Notes: a model not told the origin generated them from the letters alone. DNA of 64,000 bases from Cellvibrio sp. PSBB023 (GCF_002007605.1 NZ_CP019799.1:930001-994000), one strand, 5' to 3'. Positions 19,862-28,861 are shown, counted from the first letter of the stretch. Numbers and translations are program-made.

Positions 19862-21175
19862 ATGAAAAAACTAAATTCCACTATTTCATTCATTGTTGCC
19901 ACTGTGCTGACTGCTTGTATGTCGCCAATAGCATTTGCGGAAGAGGCGATCAATCAAGCAAATACGGCTTGGATTCTGACATCGACAGCATTGGTGCTGT
20001 TTATGACCCTGCCGGGATTGGCTTTATTTTACGGTGGTCTTGTTCGCGTTAAAAATATTCTCTCTGTGTTGATGCAGTGTTTTGCAATTGCATGCTTGGT
20101 ATCGTTGCTGTGGTTGATCGCAGGTTACAGCTTGGCATTTGGTGAAGGAAATGCCTGGATTGGTGATTTTAGTATGGTCTTTTTGGGTAGCGTAACTGAG
20201 GATGCTGTTTCTGGCGGTATTCCACTCAGTTTGCATGCCATGTTTCAAATGACATTTGCCATCATCACTCCAGCATTGATTGTTGGTGCGTTTGCGGAGC
20301 GTGTAAAGTTTTCTTCTATGTTGTTGTTTTCTGGTCTGTGGTTGTTTGCTGTGTACATTCCCGTTTGTCATTGGGTATGGTCAGGTTCTGGCTGGTTGTT
20401 TCAGAAAGGGCTTCTTGATTTTGCTGGCGGCACGGTAGTGCACATTACTGCTGGTGTGGCCGCATTGGTTGCTGCAATTGTCGTGGGTAAACGTAATGGG
20501 TTTCCTACAACGGCTATGCCTCCACATAATATGACAATGACTGTTACCGGCGCGGGCATGCTGTGGGTGGGTTGGTTTGGCTTTAATGCAGGCAGTGCCT
20601 TGGCGGCTGATGGTAATGCGGCTATGGCAATGTTAGTGACGCATATTTCAGCAGCTGCAGGTGCGTTGTCCTGGATGGCTGTTGAGTGGATGCGTTTTAG
20701 AAAACCAAGTGCTTTGGGTATTGTTACAGGTATGGTTGCAGGCCTGGGTACTATTACACCTGCTTCCGGTTATGTTGGCCCTGGTGGCGCTTTATTAATT
20801 GGTTTAAGTGCGGGCGTTGTCTGTTTCTACATGACGCAATTGGTTAAGCGAGTCTGGAAGATTGATGACTCATTAGATGTATTTCCTGTTCACGGTGTTG
20901 GTGGCGTGCTGGGGACTATTCTTGCTGGTGTGTTTGCATCCACTGAGCTGGGTGTATTTAGTGGCCAGGGGTTTGCTGAGGGTATTAACTCGATTGGCGA
21001 GCAACTTGGCGTTCAATTTCTGGGTGTGATTGTGACTTTTGTTTACACCGCTGTTGTTACTTATGTATTGCTTAAGTTGACGGGTCTGTTTACTGCTGGT
21101 TTACGTGTCAGCAAAGAAGACGAAACGATTGGCCTTGATTTGGCATTGCATGAAGAAGACGGTTACAAACTGTAA
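19862..21175 (+). CDS. amtB: Ammonium transporter
   Basis: AmtB is a trimeric inner-membrane ammonium channel. The ATG used here starts a signal peptide (MKKLNSTISFIVATVL) as in E. coli AmtB; the longer upstream frame is not typical. The 437-residue protein has about 11 membrane helices and the signatures FYGGLVR, CHWVWS, GGTVVHI and DVFPVHGVGGVLGT with the pore histidines. No glnK precedes it, although glnK-amtB is the usual operon; a PII gene must lie elsewhere. A terminator follows at once. Confidence 0.95.
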   Translation: MKKLNSTISFIVATVLTACMSPIAFAEEAINQANTAWILTSTALVLFMTLPGLALFYGGLVRVKNILSVLMQCFAIACLVSLLWLIAGYSLAFGEGNAWIGDFSMVFLGSVTEDAVSGGIPLSLHAMFQMTFAIITPALIVGAFAERVKFSSMLLFSGLWLFAVYIPVCHWVWSGSGWLFQKGLLDFAGGTVVHITAGVAALVAAIVVGKRNGFPTTAMPPHNMTMTVTGAGMLWVGWFGFNAGSALAADGNAAMAMLVTHISAAAGALSWMAVEWMRFRKPSALGIVTGMVAGLGTITPASGYVGPGGALLIGLSAGVVCFYMTQLVKRVWKIDDSLDVFPVHGVGGVLGTILAGVFASTELGVFSGQGFAEGINSIGEQLGVQFLGVIVTFVYTAVVTYVLLKLTGLFTAGLRVSKEDETIGLDLALHEEDGYKL

Positions 21176-21182
21176 TCTGTAC

Positions 21183-21222
21183 ACAAATAAAAAGAGGAGC
21201 ATTGGCTCCTCTTTTTATTTGT
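21183..21222. terminator. Bidirectional terminator between amtB and the rRNA methyltransferase gene
   Basis: An 18-bp perfect inverted repeat with an ATTG loop has a GAGGAGC core flanked by A- and T-runs on both sides, so it works for both converging genes. Confidence 0.9.
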
Positions 21223-21246
21223 GCGGTCTGTGGGTAGTAACAATAT

Positions 21247-22020
21247 TTAGCGAAACGCAATCAGTGCTGCAGTAACGGCAACATTCAGGGATTCGACGCC
21301 ATTGTTCATTGGAATTCTCACGCTTTCATTGCACAGTTTGGCCACAACGGGTGAAACTCCTTCAGTTTCATTGCCTAGTACATAAATGCAGGGAGCATCG
21401 GGTGTGAACTTTTTCAGTTCCGTTGGTGCATGCGATGAAAGTGCGCACACCACAGTTCCTTTCTTTTTGAAGTCAACTAATGCCTCGGGCAAGTCTTTGC
21501 AGCGGAGCAGCGGCGCACGGAAAACTGTGCCGGCGCTGGCTTTGATGACCAATGGATCGATTTGCGCATTGCCTTTTTGGGGCAGCAGTATTCCATCGAT
21601 TTGTCCTGCGCATGCAGAGCGAATAATCATGCCAAGGTTTTGTGGGTTATGTACGCCATCAAGTGCTAGCAGCGTGTAATTTTTTGCGTGATTATTGCGC
21701 AGGAATTCATCGTAGAGTTGATAGCCGCGTAGCTGTAAATCTGCCGCCACACCTTGGTCTTGCGCAGCATTTTTAGAAATGCGGGAGAGCGCCTGGCGAT
21801 CGTGATAAACAATTTCAGCGCCCTTCTGTTTGGCCAGTGTAGATATCTCATCCAAAATACCAGCCGGTTTATTGCTTTTGGCTAAATGCAATCTGTAGAT
21901 AAACGTTGAGGAATCTTGCAGTGCTTCCAGGACTGTTTTGCGTCCGTACACGGTCATGAGTGAATCAAAAAAGCGTTTTTTTTCCAAATAAGCGAGGCTG
22001 TCTTCGCGGTCATTAGTCAT
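21247..22020 (-). CDS. SpoU/TrmH-family RNA 2'-O-methyltransferase, RlmB-like
   Basis: This 257-residue SPOUT methyltransferase has an N-terminal L30e-like RNA-binding domain (starting YGRKTVLEALQD) and the three knot motifs: DGVHNPQNLGMIIRSA, YVLGNETEGVS and IPMNNGVESLNVAVTAALI. It is likely to methylate 23S rRNA or a tRNA ribose; RlmB is the closest general model, but the target cannot be read from sequence. The ATG is preferred over an upstream in-frame TTG that overlaps pdxJ. It follows pdxJ in a leftward unit. Confidence 0.85.
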   Translation of the reverse strand: MTNDREDSLAYLEKKRFFDSLMTVYGRKTVLEALQDSSTFIYRLHLAKSNKPAGILDEISTLAKQKGAEIVYHDRQALSRISKNAAQDQGVAADLQLRGYQLYDEFLRNNHAKNYTLLALDGVHNPQNLGMIIRSACAGQIDGILLPQKGNAQIDPLVIKASAGTVFRAPLLRCKDLPEALVDFKKKGTVVCALSSHAPTELKKFTPDAPCIYVLGNETEGVSPVVAKLCNESVRIPMNNGVESLNVAVTAALIAFR

Positions 22021-22040
22021 GCTTGAATTCTTGTGTCGAT

Positions 22041-22817
22041 TTAATGATGGGTTGTGCAAAGAGATTTGTACGCTTTTACTGCAGCAGGCAATCCCATGGC
22101 GATGGCATCAACCGTGAGTGCATGCCCAATTGATACTTCAAGCAGCGCAGGGATTTGGCGAAAATGTGCGAGATTATGAAGGTTCAGGTCATGGCCTGCA
22201 TTTACACCAATACCAATTGATTGCGCATGCAGGGCAGCATTCATGTAGCGTGCAAACAGTTCATCAAATGGCTGGCCTGGCGTTTTGAATGCATCGGCAT
22301 AAGGGCCGGTATAAAGCTCAATGCGGTCTGCACCTATCTCTTTTGCCAAACTGATTTGCTCAATATCCGGGTCCATAAATAAACAGACCCTGACACCTTG
22401 GTCTTGTAGTTGTTTTATCAATGGCGTTAACTTTTTGCTGGCGACTGTTAAATCGAAACCATGGTCAGATGTCAGTTGGTCATTAGTATCTGGCACCAAG
22501 GTGCACTGATCAGGCATGACGTCGCTAACCAACTTAATGAAACCGGGAAAGTTTCCCAGTGATTCTGCGTAGGGGTTTCCTTCAATATTAAATTCAATAC
22601 CGCGATAGTTTTTCACCAATTCACTCAGCTCATACACATCATGAGGTCTGATGTGACGTTGATCCGGGCGAGGGTGAACGGTCAGGCCATCGGCACCTGA
22701 ATTAATGCAGGTTTCCCCGTGTGCAACTACATCGGGATAATTGCCTGGGCGAGAATTTCTGATCAGCGCTATTTTATTGAGGTTAACGCTGAGTGCGGTG
22801 TCATTACTGGTTTTCAT
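22041..22817 (-). CDS. pdxJ: Pyridoxine 5'-phosphate synthase, Bacteroidota-type
   Basis: PdxJ condenses deoxyxylulose 5-phosphate with aminoacetone phosphate to pyridoxine phosphate. The 258-residue TIM barrel keeps the active-site His in TVHPRPDQRH, Glu in FNIEGNP and His in GVNAGHDLN. The strand-1 segment reads LSVNLNKIALIRNSR, whereas the gammaproteobacterial enzyme has a VNIDHxA form; this and FNIEGNP recall PdxJ of Bacteroidota. It is also away from the usual recO-pdxJ locus. Its start overlaps the end of the cyclophilin gene by 14 nt, implying translational coupling. The start aligns best at MKTSND. Confidence 0.9.
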   Translation of the reverse strand: MKTSNDTALSVNLNKIALIRNSRPGNYPDVVAHGETCINSGADGLTVHPRPDQRHIRPHDVYELSELVKNYRGIEFNIEGNPYAESLGNFPGFIKLVSDVMPDQCTLVPDTNDQLTSDHGFDLTVASKKLTPLIKQLQDQGVRVCLFMDPDIEQISLAKEIGADRIELYTGPYADAFKTPGQPFDELFARYMNAALHAQSIGIGVNAGHDLNLHNLAHFRQIPALLEVSIGHALTVDAIAMGLPAAVKAYKSLCTTHH

Positions 22818-23454
22818 CGATGGGTACCAAGGCATCTTTGATGCTCGACGGTTTGGTTGCGCGCTGCGCGTTAATAATAGCCTGCACACCTGCCGAATCT
22901 GTTCTGGTTGCGCTCAGTACGCGCACAGCATAGTTGGGTGCTTCAGGGTGTGCTTTGAACATACCGCGTGGTTCTTGTGAGATTTTCTCAATCACGTCCA
23001 TGCCTGCGACCACTTTTCCAAAAACGGTATAGCCGGGTTTGGTGCCTGTTGCATTGAGTCCGGTATTGTTTTTGAGGTTGATATAAAACTGTGCGGTTGC
23101 GCTATCAGGATCTGACTGGCGCGCCATAGCAACACTCTTGTAGTCGTTGGGCAGGCCATTAATCGACTCATTAACTACGGGGTCTGCTGTTGGTTTCTCG
23201 GTGAAATCAAATGTCATGCCGCCACCTTGCACAACAAAACCGGGCACAACGCGATGGAAAATCGTCCCGTCGTAAAACTTGCTATCAACATAGGTTAAAA
23301 AGTTTTTTACCGTAGCAGGAGCAGACTTGGGATAAACCTCAATCACAAAGGTTCCAAGGTCTGTTTTCATGGCGATCAAGTTGCTTTCTGCCATGCTGTT
23401 AACAGATAACAGCAGTGAGATACCCGCCAATAAACCTGTAAGACTTTTTAGCAT
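22804..23454 (-). CDS. ppiA: Secreted cyclophilin-type peptidyl-prolyl isomerase
   Basis: This enzyme isomerises peptidyl-proline bonds in the periplasm. The 216-residue precursor has a signal peptide (SLTGLLAGISLLLSV) and a cyclophilin domain with FHRVVPGFVVQGG carrying the catalytic Arg, then the AQFYINL and GYTVFGKVV motifs. It is longer than E. coli PpiA because of a roughly 35-residue C-terminal extension. AGGAG lies 7 nt before the chosen ATG; the ATG one codon earlier is equally possible. It sits between the SH3 protein gene and pdxJ. Confidence 0.92.
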   Translation of the reverse strand: MLKSLTGLLAGISLLLSVNSMAESNLIAMKTDLGTFVIEVYPKSAPATVKNFLTYVDSKFYDGTIFHRVVPGFVVQGGGMTFDFTEKPTADPVVNESINGLPNDYKSVAMARQSDPDSATAQFYINLKNNTGLNATGTKPGYTVFGKVVAGMDVIEKISQEPRGMFKAHPEAPNYAVRVLSATRTDSAGVQAIINAQRATKPSSIKDALVPIDENQ

Positions 23455-23467
23455 CATCAAGCTCCTG

Positions 23468-24127
23468 TTAGCGCCACTCTGATTTACGTTTACGGCGGCC
23501 AATAGCTTGCAAAATCAGCGATAACAATATGCCACCCAAAATAAGGCCGCCACCATAGAGCCAATGATTGAAACGATCGGTATCTTTTAGTTTTTCGTTT
23601 TCGGCTTTTAATACATCGGCGTGCGTTTGTAATAATTGGTTTTCGGTGAGCATACGTTGATGCTCTTCCTCGAGGTTGAGGGCAGTGGTTGCGGCTTGGC
23701 GCATATCCTCGGTGTCATCGAGTAATTGTTGGTGTTCTTGCTGGAGCTTTTCCAGCTGTGCTTTAAGTTCAGTATTTTCAGCTTGCAGGCTGATGAGGCT
23801 GCGAGATGAATCCGATAGGGCTGCCAGCTTTAATGCTGCTGTTGGTTTATCGCTGATATTTTGACTGCGAATCCAACCTTCGGTGCCCTCCGGCGTCACA
23901 ACCAGTGACCAGAGGTTATTGTCTGTTCCTATTTCTTCGCGCAAAAAATTCAATTTTGTACCGCTGGGCACACCTTGTTGCAAAACCCCTGCCTGAGGGT
24001 TTTTGTCGCTGCGAACAGGGACATAAATAACATCAGAGACATATTTTTCAATCGCAAAGCTTGGCAGGCTGATAAAGGGGAGGGCCAAAAGCGACAATCC
24101 TGCACCCAAAAGATTTAAATGTTTCAC
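23468..24127 (-). CDS. TIGR04211-type SH3 domain protein, YgiM-like
   Basis: This 219-residue envelope protein has a signal peptide, a bacterial SH3 domain (about 30-95, with VPVRSDKNPQAGVLQQGVPSGT and GWIRSQ), a long glutamate-rich coiled coil (about 112-185) and one C-terminal membrane helix (LYGGGLILGGILLSLILQ) followed by a basic tail RRKRK. The layout matches the YgiM/TIGR04211 family, which has no firmly known function. The SH3 domain would lie in the periplasm. It precedes the cyclophilin gene by 13 nt. Confidence 0.85.
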   Translation of the reverse strand: MKHLNLLGAGLSLLALPFISLPSFAIEKYVSDVIYVPVRSDKNPQAGVLQQGVPSGTKLNFLREEIGTDNNLWSLVVTPEGTEGWIRSQNISDKPTAALKLAALSDSSRSLISLQAENTELKAQLEKLQQEHQQLLDDTEDMRQAATTALNLEEEHQRMLTENQLLQTHADVLKAENEKLKDTDRFNHWLYGGGLILGGILLSLILQAIGRRKRKSEWR

Positions 24128-24154
24128 AGTGGCTCCAATCCTGAAAAATGAAAA

Positions 24155-24454
24155 TTAAGGCAAAACTTTTTTGAAGGGTTTTACGATGACCTTGGCATAA
24201 ACACCGGCTGCAATATAGGGATCGGCATCAGCCCATGCTTGTGCGTCTTGCAGTGAATTGAATTCCGCAACAACCAAGCTGCCGGTAAAGCCTGCATCAC
24301 CAGGGTTTTCATTGTCGATGGCAGGGTGTGGTCCTGCGATGAGCAGGCGACCTTCATCGGTCAATTGCTGCAATCGGGCAAGGTGTGCGGGGCGGGCCGC
24401 TTTTCGTTTATCAAGGCTATTGGCAATGTCTTCACTGATAATGGCGTAATACAT
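24155..24454 (-). CDS. yciI: YciI-family protein
   Basis: This 99-residue ferredoxin-like-fold protein has the family's conserved His in ARPAHLARL, the GPHP segment and the DPYIAAGVY end. YciI-like proteins have been proposed as small enzymes, but no function is established. It lies between the SH3 protein and a membrane protein gene, matching its usual position near yciB-like genes. Confidence 0.9.
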   Translation of the reverse strand: MYYAIISEDIANSLDKRKAARPAHLARLQQLTDEGRLLIAGPHPAIDNENPGDAGFTGSLVVAEFNSLQDAQAWADADPYIAAGVYAKVIVKPFKKVLP

Positions 24455-24550
24455 AAAACGGTCTCTGAAAAATAGTGCAGCGGCCCGCTAAGGCACCGCT
24501 TGAATGTTTTGTTATTGAATTACATTGGGCTTGCGATGTACTTGTTGTTC

Positions 24551-25321
24551 TTATTCGGTACTACCATCATTAATCACTTCTTCCAGTGTCAGGTGGGTTA
24601 GCAGACGAATGCTGCGAAACACATAGAAGAGTGTGCCCATCATGATGATTAACATTGGTAGCGCAATGACAGGGTAGCTTAGTGCTGTCATTTTACCCAG
24701 TTCTGCATTGAACTCTGCTGTGCCTGGGTGGCTAACCAAAATTATTTTAGCCAGTACGTAGTTTAAAATCGAGGATAGAAAAAAAGACGCCGCAATCATC
24801 AATGAGGCATTGCTCAGGGTGCGTTCAAAATGTTTTTTGGTTTGATAATGTTCAAGTGCCGCGTCCACTTTTTGTATTTTTAGCACTTTATCGTTGTAAA
24901 TAAATACTTTCACCAAAGGGTAGCGGGTTTTTATGGAGACGAGTGTGACTATGCCGAGAATACCGGGTATAGCAGCTTCTTTAATTGCAAAATATTCCGG
25001 GTCGAGTTGCAACAGGCTCAGACCGCCAGTGAGCAATACACTCACGATACCGAGTGCCGAAAAAACATTCACTTTTTTGTTGGCGATAAAATCGCGCAAG
25101 CCATAACTCAGTGGGAAGGCGAGCGCAATGACTAGCGCCCAGGTTGGTCCTAGATATTCTGCATCGCTAAGCTTGGTCAGAATCAGCGTCGGAATGACGA
25201 TGTTCATTAACAGATTGGCAAAAAAGCTTTCTTTTTTTGGCTTGGGCTGGGAATTTGTCGTTTCCAGAGGGGGTTTATCGGCTAACATGGGAGGTGATTT
25301 TTCCGCGTTGTTGTCAGTCAT
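24551..25321 (-). CDS. VC0807-family multi-pass membrane protein
   Basis: This 256-residue inner-membrane protein has a charged N-terminal tail of about 35 residues and about six hydrophobic helices (for example VIPTLILTKL, WALVIALAFPLSYGL and PVIALPMLIIMMGTLFYVF). It resembles VC0807-type proteins and occupies the place next to yciI where yciB, a cell-envelope elongation/septation protein, is often found. The function is unknown. The MTDNNAEK start with AGGA upstream is preferred to a longer frame. It is divergent from rnm with only 38 nt between them. Confidence 0.75.
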   Translation of the reverse strand: MTDNNAEKSPPMLADKPPLETTNSQPKPKKESFFANLLMNIVIPTLILTKLSDAEYLGPTWALVIALAFPLSYGLRDFIANKKVNVFSALGIVSVLLTGGLSLLQLDPEYFAIKEAAIPGILGIVTLVSIKTRYPLVKVFIYNDKVLKIQKVDAALEHYQTKKHFERTLSNASLMIAASFFLSSILNYVLAKIILVSHPGTAEFNAELGKMTALSYPVIALPMLIIMMGTLFYVFRSIRLLTHLTLEEVINDGSTE

Positions 25322-25359
25322 GACCAATCCTGTCGATCTTCTAGTAAAGTGGTATTTGA

Positions 25360-26205
25360 GTGATTTTTGATCTGCACAGCCATACGTATTTTTCAGACGG
25401 TATGCTAAGCCCGGAAGCCTTGATTGCGCGCGCCAAAGAGCGCGGTGTCTCGGTGTTGGCAATTACGGATCACGATACCATAGCTGGCGTTCGGATTGCA
25501 CAAAAAGCCGCATTGGATGCGGCGATCCAGTTAATTCCCGGCATTGAGTTTTCCAGCCAATGGGGGCGGGGTGGTGTTCATATTGTTGGCTTGGGTGTGG
25601 ATATTGATTCCGCTGTTTTAGCTGAGGCCATTGCACACCAGGAGGATGCGCGTGCAGCGCGCTCAATCGCTATTGCCGAGCGGCTGTCGAAGGCCGGCTT
25701 TCCCGATGCCTTGGCTGGCGCGCGTGCATTGGCCGGTGGCGTCAGTGTTGGCCGACCTCACTTTGCCCAGTATTTGGTTGCCATTGGTGCGGTAAAGAAT
25801 ATCAATGCTGCATTCAAAAAATACCTGGGAGCAGGAAAACCGGCTGATGTGAAATACCAGTGGCCATTAATGGATCAGGTTATTGCCTGGATTCACGGTG
25901 CAGGTGGCGTTGCAGTGTTGGCGCATCCGGCAAAGTATGAGCTTACTCGTACCAAAATGTGCGCGTTAGTCGATTCCTTTGTGGCGGCTGGCGGCGATGC
26001 TATCGAGGTAATCAGCGGTTTGCAGCCCTCTGCGATGACAGACGATTTATTGCGTATTACCGCGAGCCGTAACCTTTATGCATCTTGCGGCTCTGATTTT
26101 CATATACCCGATCAACCTTGGCAGGATCTGGGTGGTTTTGGTCGATTGCCACCACAGGCCAAGGCTGTGTGGGAATTGTTGGGCTATAACAATATTAATG
26201 CGTAA
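25360..26205 (+). CDS. rnm: PHP-domain RNase AM (YciV/TrpH)
   Basis: This 281-residue PHP phosphoesterase has the metal-binding motifs DLHSHTYFSDG, TDHDT, GIEFS, LAHP and GSDFH. E. coli Rnm (YciV) trims 5' ends of 5S, 16S and 23S rRNA and degrades short RNAs. The start codon appears to be GTG, since no ATG is suitably placed before DLHSH. Downstream lie a tiny frame and yciO, a yciV-yciO order also seen near trp in enterics. Confidence 0.88.
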   Translation: MIFDLHSHTYFSDGMLSPEALIARAKERGVSVLAITDHDTIAGVRIAQKAALDAAIQLIPGIEFSSQWGRGGVHIVGLGVDIDSAVLAEAIAHQEDARAARSIAIAERLSKAGFPDALAGARALAGGVSVGRPHFAQYLVAIGAVKNINAAFKKYLGAGKPADVKYQWPLMDQVIAWIHGAGGVAVLAHPAKYELTRTKMCALVDSFVAAGGDAIEVISGLQPSAMTDDLLRITASRNLYASCGSDFHIPDQPWQDLGGFGRLPPQAKAVWELLGYNNINA

Positions 26206-26263
26206 GGCCTGCGGGCTTTATAGCCTTTTCATCCTGGCCTGTTTATGGCTGATGGGGTCGTAA
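26198..26263 (+). CDS. Possible 21-residue membrane small protein
   Basis: This short frame starts by overlapping the rnm stop (ATGCGTAA) and ends 12 nt before the yciO start. It has an MRK positive start and then a hydrophobic segment LFILACLWLM, like a single membrane helix. It has no ribosome site of its own, so it would rely on coupling to rnm. It may be chance, or may merely couple translation of rnm and yciO. Confidence 0.2.
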   Translation: MRKACGLYSLFILACLWLMGS

Positions 26264-26275
26264 GGAGTCTTTACC

Positions 26276-26902
26276 ATGGCACAATTTTTCCAAATTCACG
26301 CGGAAAACCCGCAGCACCGTTTAATCGTACAAGCGGCAGATATTATCCGCAAAGGCGGGTTGGTCGCTTATCCAACAGATTCCGCGTACGCCCTTGGCTG
26401 CCACATTGGTGATAAGGATGCTTTGGAGCGCATACGTACGCTGCGTAAGCTCGATAAGAATCACAATTTCACCCTGATGTGTCGTGACCTGTCCGAGTTG
26501 GCAACCTATGCGCGCGTGGATAATCAGGTATTTCGCCTGTTAAAAAACCATACGCCCGGTGCTTATACCTTCATCCTTGAGGCAACCGCTGATGTACCGC
26601 GTCGCTTGATGCACCCCAAGCGCAAAACCATAGGGCTGCGTGTGCCTGATAATCCTATCGCCCTGGCTTTACTTGAAGAATTGGGCGAGCCATTGATGAC
26701 CAGTAGCTTGCTGTTGCCTGGTGAAGAGTTTCCAATGACTGACCCCTACGACATTCGCGACACCTTGGAGCATTTTGTGGAGCTGGTGATTGATGGCGGC
26801 TATTGTGGGTTGGAGCCAACGACGGTGATCGATCTGACTCAGGATGTGCCAGAGCTGGTGCGCCAGGGCAAGGGAGATTTTGCTCCGTTCGATGCCAACT
26901 GA
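26276..26902 (+). CDS. yciO: YciO/Sua5/YwlC-family protein
   Basis: This 208-residue YrdC-fold protein has YPTDSAYALGC, KRKTIGLRVP and a PTTVIDL end, which place it with YciO rather than the essential TsaC. TsaC/Sua5 make threonylcarbamoyl-AMP for tRNA t6A; YciO itself is poorly understood. It has a good AAGGAG site and follows rnm. No Sua5 C-terminal domain is present. Confidence 0.9.
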   Translation: MAQFFQIHAENPQHRLIVQAADIIRKGGLVAYPTDSAYALGCHIGDKDALERIRTLRKLDKNHNFTLMCRDLSELATYARVDNQVFRLLKNHTPGAYTFILEATADVPRRLMHPKRKTIGLRVPDNPIALALLEELGEPLMTSSLLLPGEEFPMTDPYDIRDTLEHFVELVIDGGYCGLEPTTVIDLTQDVPELVRQGKGDFAPFDAN

Positions 26903-26962
26903 TTGATTCCATTATAATTTTATTGTCTTGACGGGCTGCTGTCCGGCGCCTCCTTAAATCGT

Positions 26963-26968
26963 TATAAT
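26963..26968 (+). promoter_or_regulatory. Possible scpA promoter -10 box
   Basis: A perfect TATAAT lies 61 nt before scpA in the yciO-scpA gap. TTGACG at 26928 is too far away (29 nt) to be its partner, and no good -35 is placed at 17 nt. Confidence 0.3.
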
Positions 26969-27029
26969 GCCGCTCCTGTATTGTCCGCCCTATGGCGTTC
27001 TTTTCTTATTCGACTGATGAGCTTGCTGA

Positions 27030-27959
27030 GTGACTGAAATTCTCGAACCCGTACCGCTGCCTGATCCGGACTCTGAAACAGATTCGGTACCGGTCGCTGT
27101 GGATGACGTTCCGGATGTTGCTGACATTTCAACTGAGCAAGCTCCTGTTGATGCCGCCGCTTCATCAAAAGCACCGCAGCAAGGCGAAATGCCTTTTGCT
27201 GTGGTTCATGGCAAAGCGTATACCCAGCTACCGCAGGATTTGTACATTCCACCGGATGCACTTGAAGTATTTTTGGAGGCGTTTGAAGGGCCTCTGGATT
27301 TGTTGCTGTATCTGATCCGTCGCCAAAATATTGATATTCTTGAGATTAACGTATCCGAGATTACCTCCCAGTACATGGCGTATGTCAATCTGATGGAATC
27401 CCATCAGTTTGAGTTGGCGGCCGAGTATTTGGTCATGGCGGCCATGCTGGCTGAGATCAAGTCGCGCATGTTATTGCCTCGCTCCAGTGAAGAGCAGGAA
27501 GAAGAGGACGATCCTCGTGCTTCCCTGATTCGTCGTTTGCAGGAATACGAGCGTTTCAAGCAGGCAGCCGAGGATATGGATAAGCTTCCGCGCGTAGCGC
27601 GTGATGTTTTTCCGGTTACAGTCGCAGGGCCTGACCGCAGCCTGACACGCCTTGATCCCGATGTGGAATTGCAAGAGCTGTTGCTCGCCCTGTCAGAGGT
27701 GTTGCGACGTGCGGATATGTTTGAAAGTCACCATGTATCCAAGGAGCGCTTATCAACGCGCGAGCGTATGGCGCAGGTTTTGGATACTTTGGCGCACCAA
27801 CACTTTGTGCCCTTTGTGAGTCTTTTTAAAGCAGAAGAAGGGCGCTTGGGTGTGGTAGTGACCTTCCTTGCGGTGATGGAGTTGATTAAGGAATCTCTGG
27901 TAGAGATTGTTCAAAGCGAATCTTTTGCACCTATTCACGTAAAAGCCAGAACACAATGA
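27030..27959 (+). CDS. scpA: Segregation and condensation protein A
   Basis: ScpA is the kleisin that bridges Smc heads and binds ScpB. The kleisin core starts near residue 80 (VFLEAFEGPLDLLLYLIRRQ, then EYLVMAAMLAEIKSRMLLP) and ends with a winged helix. It starts with GTG. The first 75 residues are an acidic, low-complexity extension, longer than in most homologues. Its stop overlaps the scpB start by four bases (ATGA). Confidence 0.95.
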   Translation: MTEILEPVPLPDPDSETDSVPVAVDDVPDVADISTEQAPVDAAASSKAPQQGEMPFAVVHGKAYTQLPQDLYIPPDALEVFLEAFEGPLDLLLYLIRRQNIDILEINVSEITSQYMAYVNLMESHQFELAAEYLVMAAMLAEIKSRMLLPRSSEEQEEEDDPRASLIRRLQEYERFKQAAEDMDKLPRVARDVFPVTVAGPDRSLTRLDPDVELQELLLALSEVLRRADMFESHHVSKERLSTRERMAQVLDTLAHQHFVPFVSLFKAEEGRLGVVVTFLAVMELIKESLVEIVQSESFAPIHVKARTQ

Positions 27960-28861
27960 CCGATACAATAATCCCCGAAGAATTAGATGAAGTCCTGGAT
28001 GCACCGGAAGAGGGTACTCGTTCATCGGCCGACGACGCGCTGATGGAGGAGCCTGCCACCGTTCCGGTAACGCAAATGCCGGTTGATGCCGAGCGTTTGC
28101 GTCAGATTATCGAAGGTACAATTTTGGCGGCAGGGCAGCCAATGACGGTTGCGCGTATGCTGGATTTGTTCGATGAGCAGGTCGCACCAACGAAAGACGA
28201 GGTGCTGGCTGCACTCGCTGATATTCAGGCCGCCTGTGAAGGGCGTGGTTTTGAGTTAAAAGAAGTGGCTTCCGGTTGGCGCTTCCAGGTGCGTGATAAT
28301 TTGGCGCCCTGGGTGAATCGCCTCTGGGAGGAAAAACCACAAAAATACTCACGTGCGCTACTGGAAACGCTGTCACTCATTGCCTATCGACAGCCAATCA
28401 CACGCGGCGATATTGAGGAAATTCGTGGCGTTGCTGTCAGTTCGCACATTATGAAAACCCTGCTTGAGCGCGATTGGGTGAAAGTAATTGGGCACCGTGA
28501 TGTGCCCGGCCGCCCATCGCTCTATGCAACAACCCGCCAATTTTTGGATTACTTCAATTTAAAAAGTTTGGATGAGTTGCCCTCACTCAGTGAAATCCGT
28601 GATTTGGATGAGTTGAATCCGGTCCTGGATTTGGGTGAGGCTGGCTTGGGCGAAAAAGATACAGATCCACCTATTCCGGATGATCAGCCTGTCGCTACAC
28701 TGGATGAGTTGGAAGAGGTGGAAGTGGATACCCAAACAGCACTCTACGAGGATGGCTTTGTAGAGGGTGAAGAGGCTTTTGTGACCATTGAGGAGCCGCT
28801 TGATACTGCGGTGCCGCAATCATCGACACCAGCCAACAATGAGGAAACTGGTCACTCATAG
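27956..28861 (+). CDS. scpB: Segregation and condensation protein B
   Basis: ScpB forms a winged-helix dimer bound to ScpA in the Smc complex. The core lies at about 43-210, with IIEGTILAAGQPMT, ETLSLIAYRQPITRGDIEEIRGV and DVPGRPSLYATT. Both ends are acidic, and the C-terminal tail of some 90 residues is rich in Glu and Asp, as in other gammaproteobacterial ScpB. Translation is coupled to scpA through the ATGA overlap, and rluB follows after 14 nt. Confidence 0.95.
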   Translation: MTDTIIPEELDEVLDAPEEGTRSSADDALMEEPATVPVTQMPVDAERLRQIIEGTILAAGQPMTVARMLDLFDEQVAPTKDEVLAALADIQAACEGRGFELKEVASGWRFQVRDNLAPWVNRLWEEKPQKYSRALLETLSLIAYRQPITRGDIEEIRGVAVSSHIMKTLLERDWVKVIGHRDVPGRPSLYATTRQFLDYFNLKSLDELPSLSEIRDLDELNPVLDLGEAGLGEKDTDPPIPDDQPVATLDELEEVEVDTQTALYEDGFVEGEEAFVTIEEPLDTAVPQSSTPANNEETGHS

